From CAVVNN01 sp963749605 (GTDB lineage: Bacteria > Actinomycetota > Thermoleophilia > Solirubrobacterales > 70-9): DNA of 64,000 bases. The translations under genes were made by a program, and so were the position numbers. Positions 1 through 7,328 of this stretch are shown in pieces. The notes beneath the pieces were generated by a model. That model searched no databases, was not told the DNA's origin, and saw only the letters and a list, made by a program, of their open reading frames with translations. Position 1 is the stretch's first letter. Each line of letters opens with the position of its first letter. The stretch lies in NCBI GenBank assembly GCA_963749605.1, contig CAVVNN010000002.1:1-64000 (forward strand), read 5' to 3'.

Positions 1-13
1 AGGAGTTGAAAGG

Positions 14-424
14 ATGGAGGGGATGGAAGAGGTTCTGCCCCAGGAGGTCTCCAAGCCGTGGGGGAGCGAGTTGTGGTTCGCTCACACCGACCGCTACGCC
101 GGGAAAATCCTCCGGGTTCGCGCGGGTTGTCGCCTGTCCATCCAGTACCACGAGCACAAGGACGAGACCTCATACGTCCTCTCGGGCCGGGTGATCGTCT
201 CACAGGGCGCCTCCGTCGACCGGATGGCCACTCGGGAGCTCGGGCCAGGGGAATCATGGCGCAACCCGCCACTGCTCGTCCACACGCTGGAAGCCGTCGA
301 AGACTCCGAGATCATCGAGGTCTCGACGCCGCAGGTTGAGGACGTCGTTCGTCTGGAGGATAGGTATGGGCGGGCGCTCGACGCGATGCCTCCCAAAGAC
401 GACGTCGAATCGCAACCGCTCTGA
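14..424 (+). CDS. Cupin-fold protein, phosphomannose isomerase type II-like
   Basis: This is a 136-residue single-domain cupin. The N-terminal SKPWGSELWF and the segment LSIQYHEHKDETSYVLSG form the first cupin motif, with histidine and glutamate candidates for metal binding. The second half, with GPGESWRNPPLLVHTLEA, forms the second motif. The pattern resembles the C-terminal cupin of mannose-6-phosphate isomerase/GDP-mannose pyrophosphorylase proteins, so a sugar-phosphate or small-metabolite role is possible but unproven. The start at 14 is supported by AGGAG at 1-5; a second ATG at 23 is an alternative. It converges with the acetyltransferase gene downstream. The gene lies outside the island. 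Confidence 0.75.
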   Translation: MEGMEEVLPQEVSKPWGSELWFAHTDRYAGKILRVRAGCRLSIQYHEHKDETSYVLSGRVIVSQGASVDRMATRELGPGESWRNPPLLVHTLEAVEDSEIIEVSTPQVEDVVRLEDRYGRALDAMPPKDDVESQPL

Positions 425-466
425 ACGCCGGGATGGTCATCGCCTCGCATCACTTCGCGCGCTACG

Positions 467-973
467 TCAGGGGATAGTGAGCAACCGCTCCACGACCAGC
501 ACGTCCCGCCACGTTCCGTCGAGTTGCCCGTGGCGGCGATGGAGGCCGACCGAGGAGAAGCCGCATCGCTCGACCAGGCGGCGGCTGGCGGTGTTATCGG
601 TGAAGAGCTTGCCGATCAGCTTGTGGAAGCCGTTCTCCTCAGCGGCGGAGGCGAGCGCCTCGGTCAGCGCCGTGCCCACGCCGCGCCCCCGTGCGTCGAC
701 CGCAACGTAGACGCTGCACTCGCCGATGCCGGCGTAACAGGGGCGGTTGCTGTAAGAGGCAAGGCCCGCCCAGCCGATGACGCCCTCGCCAGCGTTGCCC
801 ACCAGCAGCGGGAACCGCGCGTCATCGATCCGCCTCTCGAAATCCCCGGCCGACCGTGGCTCGGTCTCGAAGGTCGAGCCGCGTTCGGCAATCGCGGCGT
901 TGTAGAGGGCGCACATAGCCTCGGCATCGCCGAGAGATGCGCGGCGCACAACTACTCCTTTGACTTCGGGCAT
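467..973 (-). CDS. GNAT N-acetyltransferase, phosphinothricin acetyltransferase-like
   Basis: This is a 168-residue GNAT enzyme that would transfer acetyl from acetyl-CoA to an amine. The start MPEVKGVVVRRASLGDAEAM is chosen because family homology begins there; the longer open frame upstream has no family features. The pattern AIAERGSTFETEPRS near residues 23-37, the acetyl-CoA-binding loop VDARGRGVGTALTEAL and the end HRRHGQLDGTWRDVLVVERL fit the Pat/MnaT (YncA) branch, which acetylates phosphinothricin, methionine sulfone and similar compounds. The exact substrate cannot be read from sequence. It stands alone between convergent and codirectional neighbours. Confidence 0.85.
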   Translation of the reverse strand: MPEVKGVVVRRASLGDAEAMCALYNAAIAERGSTFETEPRSAGDFERRIDDARFPLLVGNAGEGVIGWAGLASYSNRPCYAGIGECSVYVAVDARGRGVGTALTEALASAAEENGFHKLIGKLFTDNTASRRLVERCGFSSVGLHRRHGQLDGTWRDVLVVERLLTIP

Positions 974-1041
974 GCCCGCATTCTCGGCGCAGATTGCGTA
1001 TCGGACAATGGCCGCGTGGCCAAAGCGGCTTATCCCGCCGG

Positions 1042-1260
1042 TCAGCGCACCTGGAACGAGCCCGAGCGGAGATAGGCCGCCAGCAGCTCGAGCGCATGCG
1101 TAGTAGGAGGGTGAAGCGGCTCGGGGGGAGCGCCCAGGTCGACGAATTTCGCCTCGATCGACTCTTCCTGGTCGGGGCGGGGATCGCCCTGCCAGACCCT
1201 CGCCAGGAAGCACAGGGCGAAGCAATGGGTGACATCGCCGTTGGGTAGCGGATTGCCTGT
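1042..1260 (-). pseudogene. NUDIX hydrolase remnant (C-terminal part only)
   Basis: Between the acetyltransferase and the methyltransferase an open minus-strand frame encodes NPLPNGDVTHCFALCFLARV followed by GDPRPDQEESIEAKFVDLGA and a segment ending in LHPPTTHALELLAAYL. This matches the C-terminal third of MutT/ADP-ribose-type NUDIX hydrolases, where YPNGD, the acidic EE stretch and the PLHPP helix are typical. The part that should hold the NUDIX box (GX5EX7REUXEEXGU) is absent, because the frame runs into the methyltransferase stop region. I read it as a 5'-truncated relic. It could also be mis-assembled coding DNA, but no upstream half is visible nearby. Confidence 0.55.
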
Positions 1261-1297
1261 CGAAGCCGCCAAAGGTAGGAGTCTCGATAGGCCACGT

Positions 1298-2059
1298 TCA
1301 GGCTTGTCGATCGAACTCGGAGACGACCAGTCGCAGCCCAACGTCCAGCTCCTCCAGCTCGCGCAGGTGCCCGTAGCTCTCCTCCCAGGCGCCACTCTCG
1401 AGATCGGCGGCGAGCCGCTCGCGACCTCCCCGCCTCGCCTGCTCGGAGATGCTCTGCCAGACCCACATCGGCCGCACCACCTCCTCGTCGAAGAACAGCT
1501 CGGGTCTCGCCCATAGCGCCGCGAAGAAATGGTCCTCGCAGTTGCGCGGCACCGGGAGGGGGGAACTCGTAGCCGCCGGCAACATCGTCACCAGGTCACG
1601 GCTGCTCGCTCCGGAGGATCGCTTGAGTCCCAGTATCTCCGGGAAGTAGTCGGTGGCGATCCAAAGATCCGCCAGCGCCTCCGAGTCGAAGGTCACGATC
1701 ACGACGCGCAGCCGGGCCACTCGCTGCATCTCGCTCAGGCCGGCGTTCAGGTCTGTCCAGTGATGGGCGGTCAGCACCGCCATCGCCGCGTCGAAGCTGT
1801 CGTCGTCGAACGGAAGGTCTTCGGCTCTCGCCTGCACTACGGGTGCAGACCCTGGCGGCCGCTGGGCGATCATCTCCGCGGAGGGCTCCACCGCGGTCAC
1901 CTCGCGGCCGGTTGGCTCATAGGAGCCTGCACCGGCACCGACGTTGAGGACGCTGCGCGCGTTGCCCAGCGCCTCCTCGATCCGCGCAGCGATACGCGGG
2001 TCGCCGCGGCGATGCTCGCTGTAGCCATGCCCGATGCGGTCGTAGGTGGCCTCGCCCAC
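1298..2059 (-). CDS. Class I SAM-dependent methyltransferase (Methyltransf_11 type)
   Basis: A 253-residue Rossmann-fold methyltransferase. Motif I is VLNVGAGAGSYEP (about residues 37-49), followed by the acidic VTAVEPSAEM and by the ARAEDLPFDDDSFDAAMAV segment typical of the UbiE/Methyltransf_11 group. The remainder is a helical lid with no diagnostic motif, so the substrate is unknown. The gene reads away from the island boundary; its start codon is 57 bases from the 44-bp repeat. It is the last chromosomal gene before the insertion on this side. Confidence 0.8.
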   Translation of the reverse strand: MGEATYDRIGHGYSEHRRGDPRIAARIEEALGNARSVLNVGAGAGSYEPTGREVTAVEPSAEMIAQRPPGSAPVVQARAEDLPFDDDSFDAAMAVLTAHHWTDLNAGLSEMQRVARLRVVIVTFDSEALADLWIATDYFPEILGLKRSSGASSRDLVTMLPAATSSPLPVPRNCEDHFFAALWARPELFFDEEVVRPMWVWQSISEQARRGGRERLAADLESGAWEESYGHLRELEELDVGLRLVVSEFDRQA

Positions 2060-2115
2060 GGCCGCACTGTATGCGAGGCCAGGTGCAGGCTGTCCGCCTT
2101 CGCCCTGGACGAAGC

Positions 2116-2159
2116 CATGCCGGAGGAGGGACTCGAACCCCCGACACGCGGATTATGAT
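2116..2159. repeat. attL: 44-bp direct repeat, displaced tRNA 3' end
   Basis: The 44 bases are identical to 26828-26871 in the same orientation. They cover the 3' part of the CAT-anticodon tRNA gene, from the acceptor end through the T arm and variable loop into the anticodon arm. After 2159 the match stops and no tRNA 5' half follows, so this is not a functional tRNA. A duplicated tRNA 3' end beside an integrase gene is the standard footprint of tyrosine-recombinase integration. Confidence 0.9.
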
Positions 2160-2245
2160 CGACTTCTTTTGAAGGCGAAATAGCGGTTTTGCAGGGATTC
2201 TTATCTGGTTAGTTCAGTCGAGTTGGGGTCAGTTGTGCCTATTTG

Positions 2246-2268
2246 GGGACATTTTTCGGGACACATTT
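2246..2268 (+). promoter_or_regulatory. Left paired GGGACA repeats, probable integrase arm sites
   Basis: Two copies, GGGACATTTTT (2246-2256) and GGGACACATTT (2258-2268), lie between attL and the integrase gene. The same pair, GGGACATATTT and GGGACACATTT, lies at 26751-26772 just inside attR. Paired short direct repeats inside both ends are what arm-type binding sites of a tyrosine integrase look like. Binding itself is inferred. Confidence 0.5.
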
Positions 2269-2296
2269 CGTCCGAGACCCGCCATAATCTCCAAGG

Positions 2297-3583
2297 ATGA
2301 GTCCTTCGCCGATTCACTTCCGGGAGACGCCGATCAGCGGTCACGTCTTCCGGATGCCCCGCAAGTCGGGCGACCGCTGGATGGCGAAGTGGCGCGACGC
2401 GGAGGGCCAGCATCAGCGCGTGGTGGGCCGGGTCTGGAGCAAACGAGGCAGGCCGACCGAGGGCTATCTGACCAGGCAGGGAGCACAGCGCGAGCTTGAC
2501 GCGATCCTCGCCGATGCCAGGGCGAGCCGGATCATCGGCCGCCAGGGCCGGGTCGCCACCGTGACCTTCGAGGAGGCGGCGCGCGAGTGGCTGCGCTACG
2601 TCGAGTTCGATCGCAAGCGCCGTCCGGCGACGATCAAGGACTACCGCTGGATTGTCGAGAAGCGGTTGCTGCCTGAGTTCGGCGAGGCCAAGCTCGAGGA
2701 GATCACCACGCCGCAGATCGACGCCTGGAGGGTGAGGTTGGTCGCGGGAGGGGGGATGCTGAACGGCGAGGAGCTGTCGGCGAGGACGATCAACAAGTAC
2801 CTCGGCGTCATGCACAGCATCCTCAAACGAGCGCAGCGCACCTACGGGCTGGCGGCGAACGCCGCGGCCGGCGCCGAGCGCCAGCCGGTCCGGCGCTCCG
2901 GCGACTTCGCCGTGCTCTCCGCGGCCGAGGTCGAGGCGCTTGCCCGTGCCGCCCGCGAGGGGCGTCACCGCAAGCCGCCCAAGCACCCGACCGGCCCCGA
3001 GTGGCGGGCCGCGCTGCAGAAGCAGGATCGCCAGGACGCTGCACTCTTCCTCACCGCGGCCTTCGCCGGCCTGCGCCTCGGCGAGCTGCGCAGCCTGCGC
3101 TGGCGCGACCTCGACTTCGAGAAGCGGCTGATCCGCATCCGGCACTCCTACGTCCTGCGCCACGAGGATGCGCCAAAGTCCGGCCGGGTGCGAAGCGTGC
3201 CGATGACCGACCAGGTCGCTCGTGCGCTGGACGAGCTCAGCCGCCGCGACGCCTGGACCGGCGCCGACGATCTCGTCTTCGTCAATCCCACCGGCGAGTA
3301 CATAGAGGACTCGGCCCTGCGGCGCCGCTTCTACGCAGCGCTGGAGGCTGCCGGCATCGGCCACATCCGCTTCCACGACCTGCGCCACAGCTTCGGCACC
3401 CTCGCCGTCCAGGTCTTCCCCCTCTCCGACGTCAAGGCCTACATGGGCCACGCCGACATCGCGACGACGATGATCTACGTCCACCACGTCCCACAGGTCG
3501 ACGCCGCCGAAAAGCTCTCGGCGGCGTTGCGCGAGGCTTCGACCGGGCCGCCTGTGTCGGCGGCTCGGCCAGCGGCCCGATGA
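2297..3583 (+). CDS. int: Tyrosine site-specific integrase
   Basis: A 428-residue phage-type integrase that would recombine the element with the tRNA attachment site. The N-terminal part (about 20-70) is an AP2-like arm-binding region, residues about 95-190 form the SAM-like core-binding domain, and the catalytic domain follows. Catalytic residues are visible: arginine in FAGLRLGELRSLRW, the box HDLRHSFGT, histidine in YMGHADIATTMIY and the tyrosine of that last segment. The frame is intact. It lies 137 bases inside attL, next to the paired GGGACA repeats. Start chosen at the ATG giving MSPSPIHFRE; an inner ATG (MPRKSGDRW) is possible. Confidence 0.92.
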   Translation: MSPSPIHFRETPISGHVFRMPRKSGDRWMAKWRDAEGQHQRVVGRVWSKRGRPTEGYLTRQGAQRELDAILADARASRIIGRQGRVATVTFEEAAREWLRYVEFDRKRRPATIKDYRWIVEKRLLPEFGEAKLEEITTPQIDAWRVRLVAGGGMLNGEELSARTINKYLGVMHSILKRAQRTYGLAANAAAGAERQPVRRSGDFAVLSAAEVEALARAAREGRHRKPPKHPTGPEWRAALQKQDRQDAALFLTAAFAGLRLGELRSLRWRDLDFEKRLIRIRHSYVLRHEDAPKSGRVRSVPMTDQVARALDELSRRDAWTGADDLVFVNPTGEYIEDSALRRRFYAALEAAGIGHIRFHDLRHSFGTLAVQVFPLSDVKAYMGHADIATTMIYVHHVPQVDAAEKLSAALREASTGPPVSAARPAAR

Positions 3584-3607
3584 ACGAAGGCTTCCACTTC
3601 GTGCACG

Positions 3608-3646
3608 GTGACCTAGATGTAGGCCAAGTGACCTATATTTAGTCCA
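3608..3646 (+). promoter_or_regulatory. Tandem palindromic operators before the MNT gene
   Basis: Two near-identical 19-bp sites, GTGACCTAGATGTAGGCCA (3608-3626) and GTGACCTATATTTAGTCCA (3628-3646), repeat with a 20-bp period. Each has CCTA/TAG dyad symmetry. They end 27 bases before the start of a protein with an N-terminal winged helix. The simplest reading is autoregulation by that protein; this is inferred. Confidence 0.5.
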
Positions 3647-3673
3647 CCTGATCTACCCTTAAGACACTCAGCG

Positions 3674-4291
3674 ATGGATGTCTCGAAACCCTTCACGGCC
3701 ATATCTTCAAGCGTTGATGCCGACGTGCTCGTGGTGCTGGCGGGTTCCACGAAGCCCCGCAGCGGGCGTGAGCTGGCCCGTCGGGCGGGACGCTCCAATA
3801 CCGGCGTCCAGCATGTCCTCGACCGCCTCGTCGAGCACGGACTGGTCCACCGGGAAGAGGTGGGGCGGACCTTCCTCTACGAGTTGAACCGCGATCACCT
3901 GCTGGCTCCGACCGTCGAGCAGATGGCGGGGGCGCGAACCGAGCTGATCCGCCGGCTTCGCAAGGTGATCGGCGCCTGGGAGCCTGCGCCCGTTCACGCC
4001 TCCCTCTTCGGCAGCGCGGCTCGCGGCGACGGCGACACGAGCAGCGACATCGACCTTCTCATCGTGCGGCCCGCCGATCTCGACCCGGAGGATGCGAACT
4101 GGCGCGACCAGCTCGACGAACTCGCCGACTCGGTGCGCCGCTGGACCGGCAACAACGCCGGCATCGCCGAGGTCTCCGAGGGCGAGCTTCCGCGACTGCG
4201 CAAAGACCGTCCGCCCGTCGTGGAAGAGGTCAGCGGGGACGCCGTCGACCTTGCCGGTGAAGACACGCGCAAGCTCCTCAGGCGGCTGTGA
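3674..4291 (+). CDS. Winged-helix nucleotidyltransferase (MNT, antitoxin-like)
   Basis: A 205-residue two-domain protein. Residues about 10-75 form a winged helix (GRELARRAGRSNTGVQHVLD then a basic wing). Residues about 100-175 carry the minimal nucleotidyltransferase signature GSAARGDGDTSSDIDLLIV, with the GS pair and the two metal-binding aspartates of the DxD motif. It overlaps the next gene by four bases (GTGA). MNT proteins paired with HEPN partners act as toxin-antitoxin modules in which the MNT protein AMPylates the HEPN RNase (as in MntA/HepT). Here the MNT carries its own DNA-binding domain, and two palindromes precede the gene. A TA role is inferred from the pairing. Confidence 0.75.
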   Translation: MDVSKPFTAISSSVDADVLVVLAGSTKPRSGRELARRAGRSNTGVQHVLDRLVEHGLVHREEVGRTFLYELNRDHLLAPTVEQMAGARTELIRRLRKVIGAWEPAPVHASLFGSAARGDGDTSSDIDLLIVRPADLDPEDANWRDQLDELADSVRRWTGNNAGIAEVSEGELPRLRKDRPPVVEEVSGDAVDLAGEDTRKLLRRL

Positions 4292-4710
4292 TGGCGCGCA
4301 AGCAACCACGGACCCAGGCGTGCGGGGAACCCCAGGCGCGACAGCGTCTCGGCCACGCTAGGAGCTTCCTCGAGGTCGCCGAGCTGGCCGCGGACGTGAG
4401 CGACCCCTCACTGGAGTACGGAAGTGTGGCCGCCTCCGTCGCCATCCTCGCCGGGATTGCAGCCGCCGATGCCGCCTGCTGCAAGGAGCTCGGGAAACGT
4501 TCCCGCTCCGACAACCACCACGATGGCGAGCTGCTGCTCGAACAGATCACTCCCGGCGGCAAACGAGCGGCCAGCCAGCTGCGCCAGCTGATCGACATCA
4601 AGGACACCGCCCACTACGGCTTCATCGACGTGAGCGCGGCCCAGCTCAAGCGATCTCTGCGCCAGGCCCGCCACCTCGTCGAGTTCGCCGAGGAGATCGT
4701 GCGCCGGTAG
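4288..4710 (+). CDS. HEPN-like partner of the MNT protein
   Basis: A 140-residue, mostly helical protein. The pattern AGIAAADAACCKELGKRS, then DNHHDGELLLEQ and IDIKDTAHYGF, matches HEPN proteins, in which a four-helix bundle may carry an RNase site. The classical Rx4-6H motif is not clean: RSDNHH is a candidate. Enzyme activity is therefore uncertain. The GTG start overlaps the MNT stop, indicating translational coupling; ATG at 4291 is an alternative. Together the two genes resemble an MNT/HEPN toxin-antitoxin or defence pair. Confidence 0.6.
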   Translation: MMARKQPRTQACGEPQARQRLGHARSFLEVAELAADVSDPSLEYGSVAASVAILAGIAAADAACCKELGKRSRSDNHHDGELLLEQITPGGKRAASQLRQLIDIKDTAHYGFIDVSAAQLKRSLRQARHLVEFAEEIVRR

Positions 4711-4741
4711 GACTGGCGGTGCTGGCCGTAACATCCAGACG

Positions 4742-5038
4742 ATGAGCGCGGGAATCAGCCCCATCGGGACGGCCGTGTCCGACGACATTCAGGAGTCCCG
4801 CGAGGACCCTGAGTTCCGAGCCGAGTACGAACGACTCGCGCCCTACGATGCGCTTGCCCGACTCGTCATCAAACGTCGCGGCGAGCTTGGCCTGACGCAG
4901 GCGGAGCTGGCGACTCAAATCGGCACGACGACCTCGACGGTTTCTCGGATCGAGAGCGGTCAGCACGCCGTCAGGGCTCGGACTCGGCAGATGCTCGTCG
5001 GCGCTCTCGGTATCGACCTGGAGGGGCGCGATGAGTGA
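4742..5038 (+). CDS. XRE-family helix-turn-helix protein
   Basis: A 98-residue DNA-binding protein. Residues about 45-95 hold the XRE fold: LVIKRRGELGLTQAELATQI, then TTTSTVSRIESGQHAV and a closing helix. The N-terminal segment DDPEFRAEYERLAPYDAL-like region (residues about 15-40, here EDPEFRAEYERLAPYDALAR) is the style of HigA/HipB-type antitoxins. A GTG at 4776 is an alternative start. It overlaps the next small ORF by eight bases. No HigB-type toxin is recognisable beside it. Confidence 0.75.
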   Translation: MSAGISPIGTAVSDDIQESREDPEFRAEYERLAPYDALARLVIKRRGELGLTQAELATQIGTTTSTVSRIESGQHAVRARTRQMLVGALGIDLEGRDE

Positions 5039-5213
5039 CGACTTCCGAAAGCTGATCGAGGAGATCGAGGCCGAGGCAAAGGCCGAAGGGCCGGTGGCCG
5101 AGGCCGAGCTTCGCGCGCTGCGCCGCGAGTTCTCTGCCGAGGCCGAGCGGATGGCCTCCGCCGATCGGTCGCCAAGCTCAGATTCTCAGCGCCGCGCGGC
5201 CCTGCAGCCGTAG
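5031..5213 (+). CDS. Small acidic protein coupled to the XRE gene
   Basis: A 60-residue protein of unknown function. The first two thirds are charged and probably helical (DDFRKLIEEIEAEAKAEGP and repeated EAE segments), followed by a Ser/Arg-rich tail. It starts inside the XRE gene in an ATGAGTGA overlap, which suggests a coupled operon. It converges with, and overlaps by 28 bases, the excisionase-like gene. Its size and position would fit a partner of the XRE protein, but nothing in the sequence shows this. Confidence 0.45.
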   Translation: MSDDFRKLIEEIEAEAKAEGPVAEAELRALRREFSAEAERMASADRSPSSDSQRRAALQP

Positions 5214-5392
5214 GAGTTCTCCGAGATCCAGTAGCCCAGGTCCGCCCGCGTGAACCGCAGTGCCCGCCCGACCTTCACGTGCGGCAGCCCCCTCGAGCGC
5301 ACCAGCTCATACAGCGTGCTCCGCGGCACCTTGAGCAGCCGCGCCGCCTCGGTGACGTCGAGAAGAGGCTCTGTGAGTTGGTGCGCCGACAT
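5186..5392 (-). CDS. Excisionase-like MerR/HTH_17 DNA-binding protein
   Basis: A 68-residue protein consisting of one HTH_17 domain: LDVTEAARLLKVPRSTLYEL, then VRSRGLPHVKVGRALRFTRADLGYW split over the wing. This is the standard layout of AlpA/Xis-like excisionases and of small actinobacterial element regulators. In an integrase-bearing island it probably directs excision or regulates int. It is read opposite to its neighbours. Confidence 0.75.
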   Translation of the reverse strand: MSAHQLTEPLLDVTEAARLLKVPRSTLYELVRSRGLPHVKVGRALRFTRADLGYWISENSYGCRAARR

Positions 5393-5650
5393 CTTGTTCT
5401 CGTCTATCTATGTCCATCTAACTGTCGAAACGCCCCCACATCTGTGCCACCAAATTCAAAATCCTGTCGGCTCGAGCCGCCACTCTCCGATCACGAACTC
5501 GCTTTCCTCAACCTTGATCGGAAGCACTACAGGCAGGAGAGAACTGAGATCGCCCGCACGCCAGAGCGAATTTGGCTTGTTCAAGCGGTTTATGAACCGC
5601 TGACAACCGCCTGAAACCGCTGATTTCGGTGTCTGACTGGCGCACGAGAA

Positions 5651-5872
5651 GTCCATCCGCAGGCCGAGGCTGGATTGGAGTGCCCGCTCGAGGTCGAGGA
5701 GGCGTCCTATTTCCTCTCGACGATCGACCTTCGCCCTGGCGATGCTCCCGGCATGACCCGTTGGCGCAAGCGATTGTTCATCGCCACTTCGCACATCACC
5801 GCCGATGCCGCCGAATACTTCGGCCTGCCGCGCGATCGCACGCTCATCATGGGCTCTCTGATGGAGGTGTAG
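5651..5872 (+). pseudogene. kup potassium transporter remnant (C-terminal tail)
   Basis: The open frame encodes EEASYFLSTIDLRPGDAPGM, then TRWRKRLFIATSHITADAAE and YFGLPRDRTLIMGSLMEV before a stop. This is the end of the cytosolic C-terminal domain of Kup/TrkD K+/H+ symporters, where a SYFL strand, a GM-W---LF helix, the AxxYFGxPxxR segment and a short hydrophobic end are typical. The 12 membrane helices and most of the cytosolic domain are missing. A short start at TTG 5675 exists but the product would not transport. The relic sits directly before the K+ block, so a second K+ system was probably present and lost. Confidence 0.65.
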
Positions 5873-5892
5873 GAGGGTAGAGTCCACGAGCG

Positions 5893-7293
5893 GTGAGCCG
5901 GGAAGCCTGGTCGGCGCCCATTCGCATGCCCGACTCCCCGGTTCCCATTTCTCGCCGTCCCTTCCTCGCCATGAACGCGGAGTGGCGTCGAGAGGCGCTG
6001 CGCATGAACCTCTGGCTCGTCCCGGCGATCGAGATCGTCCTCGCCGTGGTCCTGTTCGCAGGAACCTACGCCGTCGATCGCGCCATCTACGACGGCCACC
6101 ACGCGCTGCCGAGCTGGGTGCTTACGGGGTCAGCGGACTCCGCGCGCCAGATCCTCATTGCGCTCGCCGCCGCCGTGATCACCGTCATCGGCGTCGTCTT
6201 CTCGATCATGATCGTGACGCTGACCCTCGCCTCAACGCAGTTCGGGCCGCGGATGCTTCGCAACTTCATCCGCGACCGCGGCACGCAGGTCACGCTGGGC
6301 ACGTTCGTGGCGACGTTCGTCTACGCCGTACTCACGCTGGCGAGCATCGGCCCCGGTTCGCACGGCGACTTCGTCCCGCACATCTCGGTCACCGTGCTGC
6401 TCGTCCTCGTCCTCATAGACCTCGGCGTCCTCGTCTACTTCATCCACCACATAGCGATGTCGATCCAGCTGCCGCAGGTGATCGCGAGCATCGCGGGCGA
6501 CCTCTCCCGGGCGATCGAGATCGAGAGCGCGCCCGAGGACCGTGGGCCGCATGCTGCGCCCGCAACGGGACCGTCGGTCGAAGAGATCATGCAGCGCATC
6601 GAGGAACGCGGCGGCATCGTCCAGGCGCCCGGCAGCGGCTACCTGCAGTTCGTCCGGCACGACGAGCTGGTGCAGATCGCCGCTCGCACCGGCTCGGTCA
6701 TGCAGCTGGACTATCGCCCCGGGCACTTCGTGGTCGCGGGGCAGTCGCTGGCGAAGGTCTGGCCGGCCTCGGCGGCTCCGACGGTGGCCCGCGAGTTGGC
6801 CCGCTCCCACGTGACGGGTTCGGTTCGCACGCTGGCGCAGGACATCGCGTTTGCGATCGACCAGTTGGTCGAGATCGCGATCCGGGCGCTCTCTCCTGCG
6901 GTCAACGACACGTTCACCGCCCTCACGTGCATCGACTGGCTCACCGACGGCCTCTGCCAGGTCGAGCTTCGCTGGGACCCGGTGCGCGTGCACCGCGACA
7001 GCCAGGGCTATGTGCGCGTTGTGACCTCGCACATCAGCCACCGCCGGCTGGTCCAGCGAGCCTACGAGAAGATCCGGCAGGCCGGTCGGGGGATGCCCGC
7101 GGTGATGATCCGCCAGCTCGACGGCCTCACCCGGATCATGGGTCTCACTTCGACGGAGGAGCGCCGCGCCGTGCTTCTCGAACAGGCGGACATGATCATG
7201 CGCGCAGCGGAAGACTCGGTGTCGGACCCGTCCGACCTTGCAGATGTACGAACCGCCTATGAGGCGCTTTGCGGAGCCGCAAGCGGCACCTAA
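5893..7293 (+). CDS. DUF2254 predicted membrane protein
   Basis: A 466-residue membrane protein of the DUF2254 family. Four hydrophobic helices lie in the first 200 residues (NLWLVPAIEIVLAVVLFAGT; a long AAAVITVIGVVFSIMIVTLT; VTLGTFVATFVYAVL; VTVLLVLVLIDLGVLVYFIH), followed by a soluble C-terminal part. The conserved family segment LTLASTQFGPRMLRNFIRDR is present. Family function is unknown. The start is uncertain: GTG 5893 gives an N-terminal extension, while ATG at 5971 or 6004 begins close to the first helix. It precedes the kdp block on the same strand, which suggests but does not prove a link to ion homeostasis. Confidence 0.8.
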   Translation: MSREAWSAPIRMPDSPVPISRRPFLAMNAEWRREALRMNLWLVPAIEIVLAVVLFAGTYAVDRAIYDGHHALPSWVLTGSADSARQILIALAAAVITVIGVVFSIMIVTLTLASTQFGPRMLRNFIRDRGTQVTLGTFVATFVYAVLTLASIGPGSHGDFVPHISVTVLLVLVLIDLGVLVYFIHHIAMSIQLPQVIASIAGDLSRAIEIESAPEDRGPHAAPATGPSVEEIMQRIEERGGIVQAPGSGYLQFVRHDELVQIAARTGSVMQLDYRPGHFVVAGQSLAKVWPASAAPTVARELARSHVTGSVRTLAQDIAFAIDQLVEIAIRALSPAVNDTFTALTCIDWLTDGLCQVELRWDPVRVHRDSQGYVRVVTSHISHRRLVQRAYEKIRQAGRGMPAVMIRQLDGLTRIMGLTSTEERRAVLLEQADMIMRAAEDSVSDPSDLADVRTAYEALCGAASGT

Positions 7294-7328
7294 CAGCATG
7301 GCGCCATTGCTGGCATGCTGGCGCGACG

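Noticed and set aside
5393..5650. Possible c-di-AMP (ydaO) riboswitch before the K+ genes
   Set aside because: None of the conserved ydaO blocks is visible; only short unrelated frames occur.
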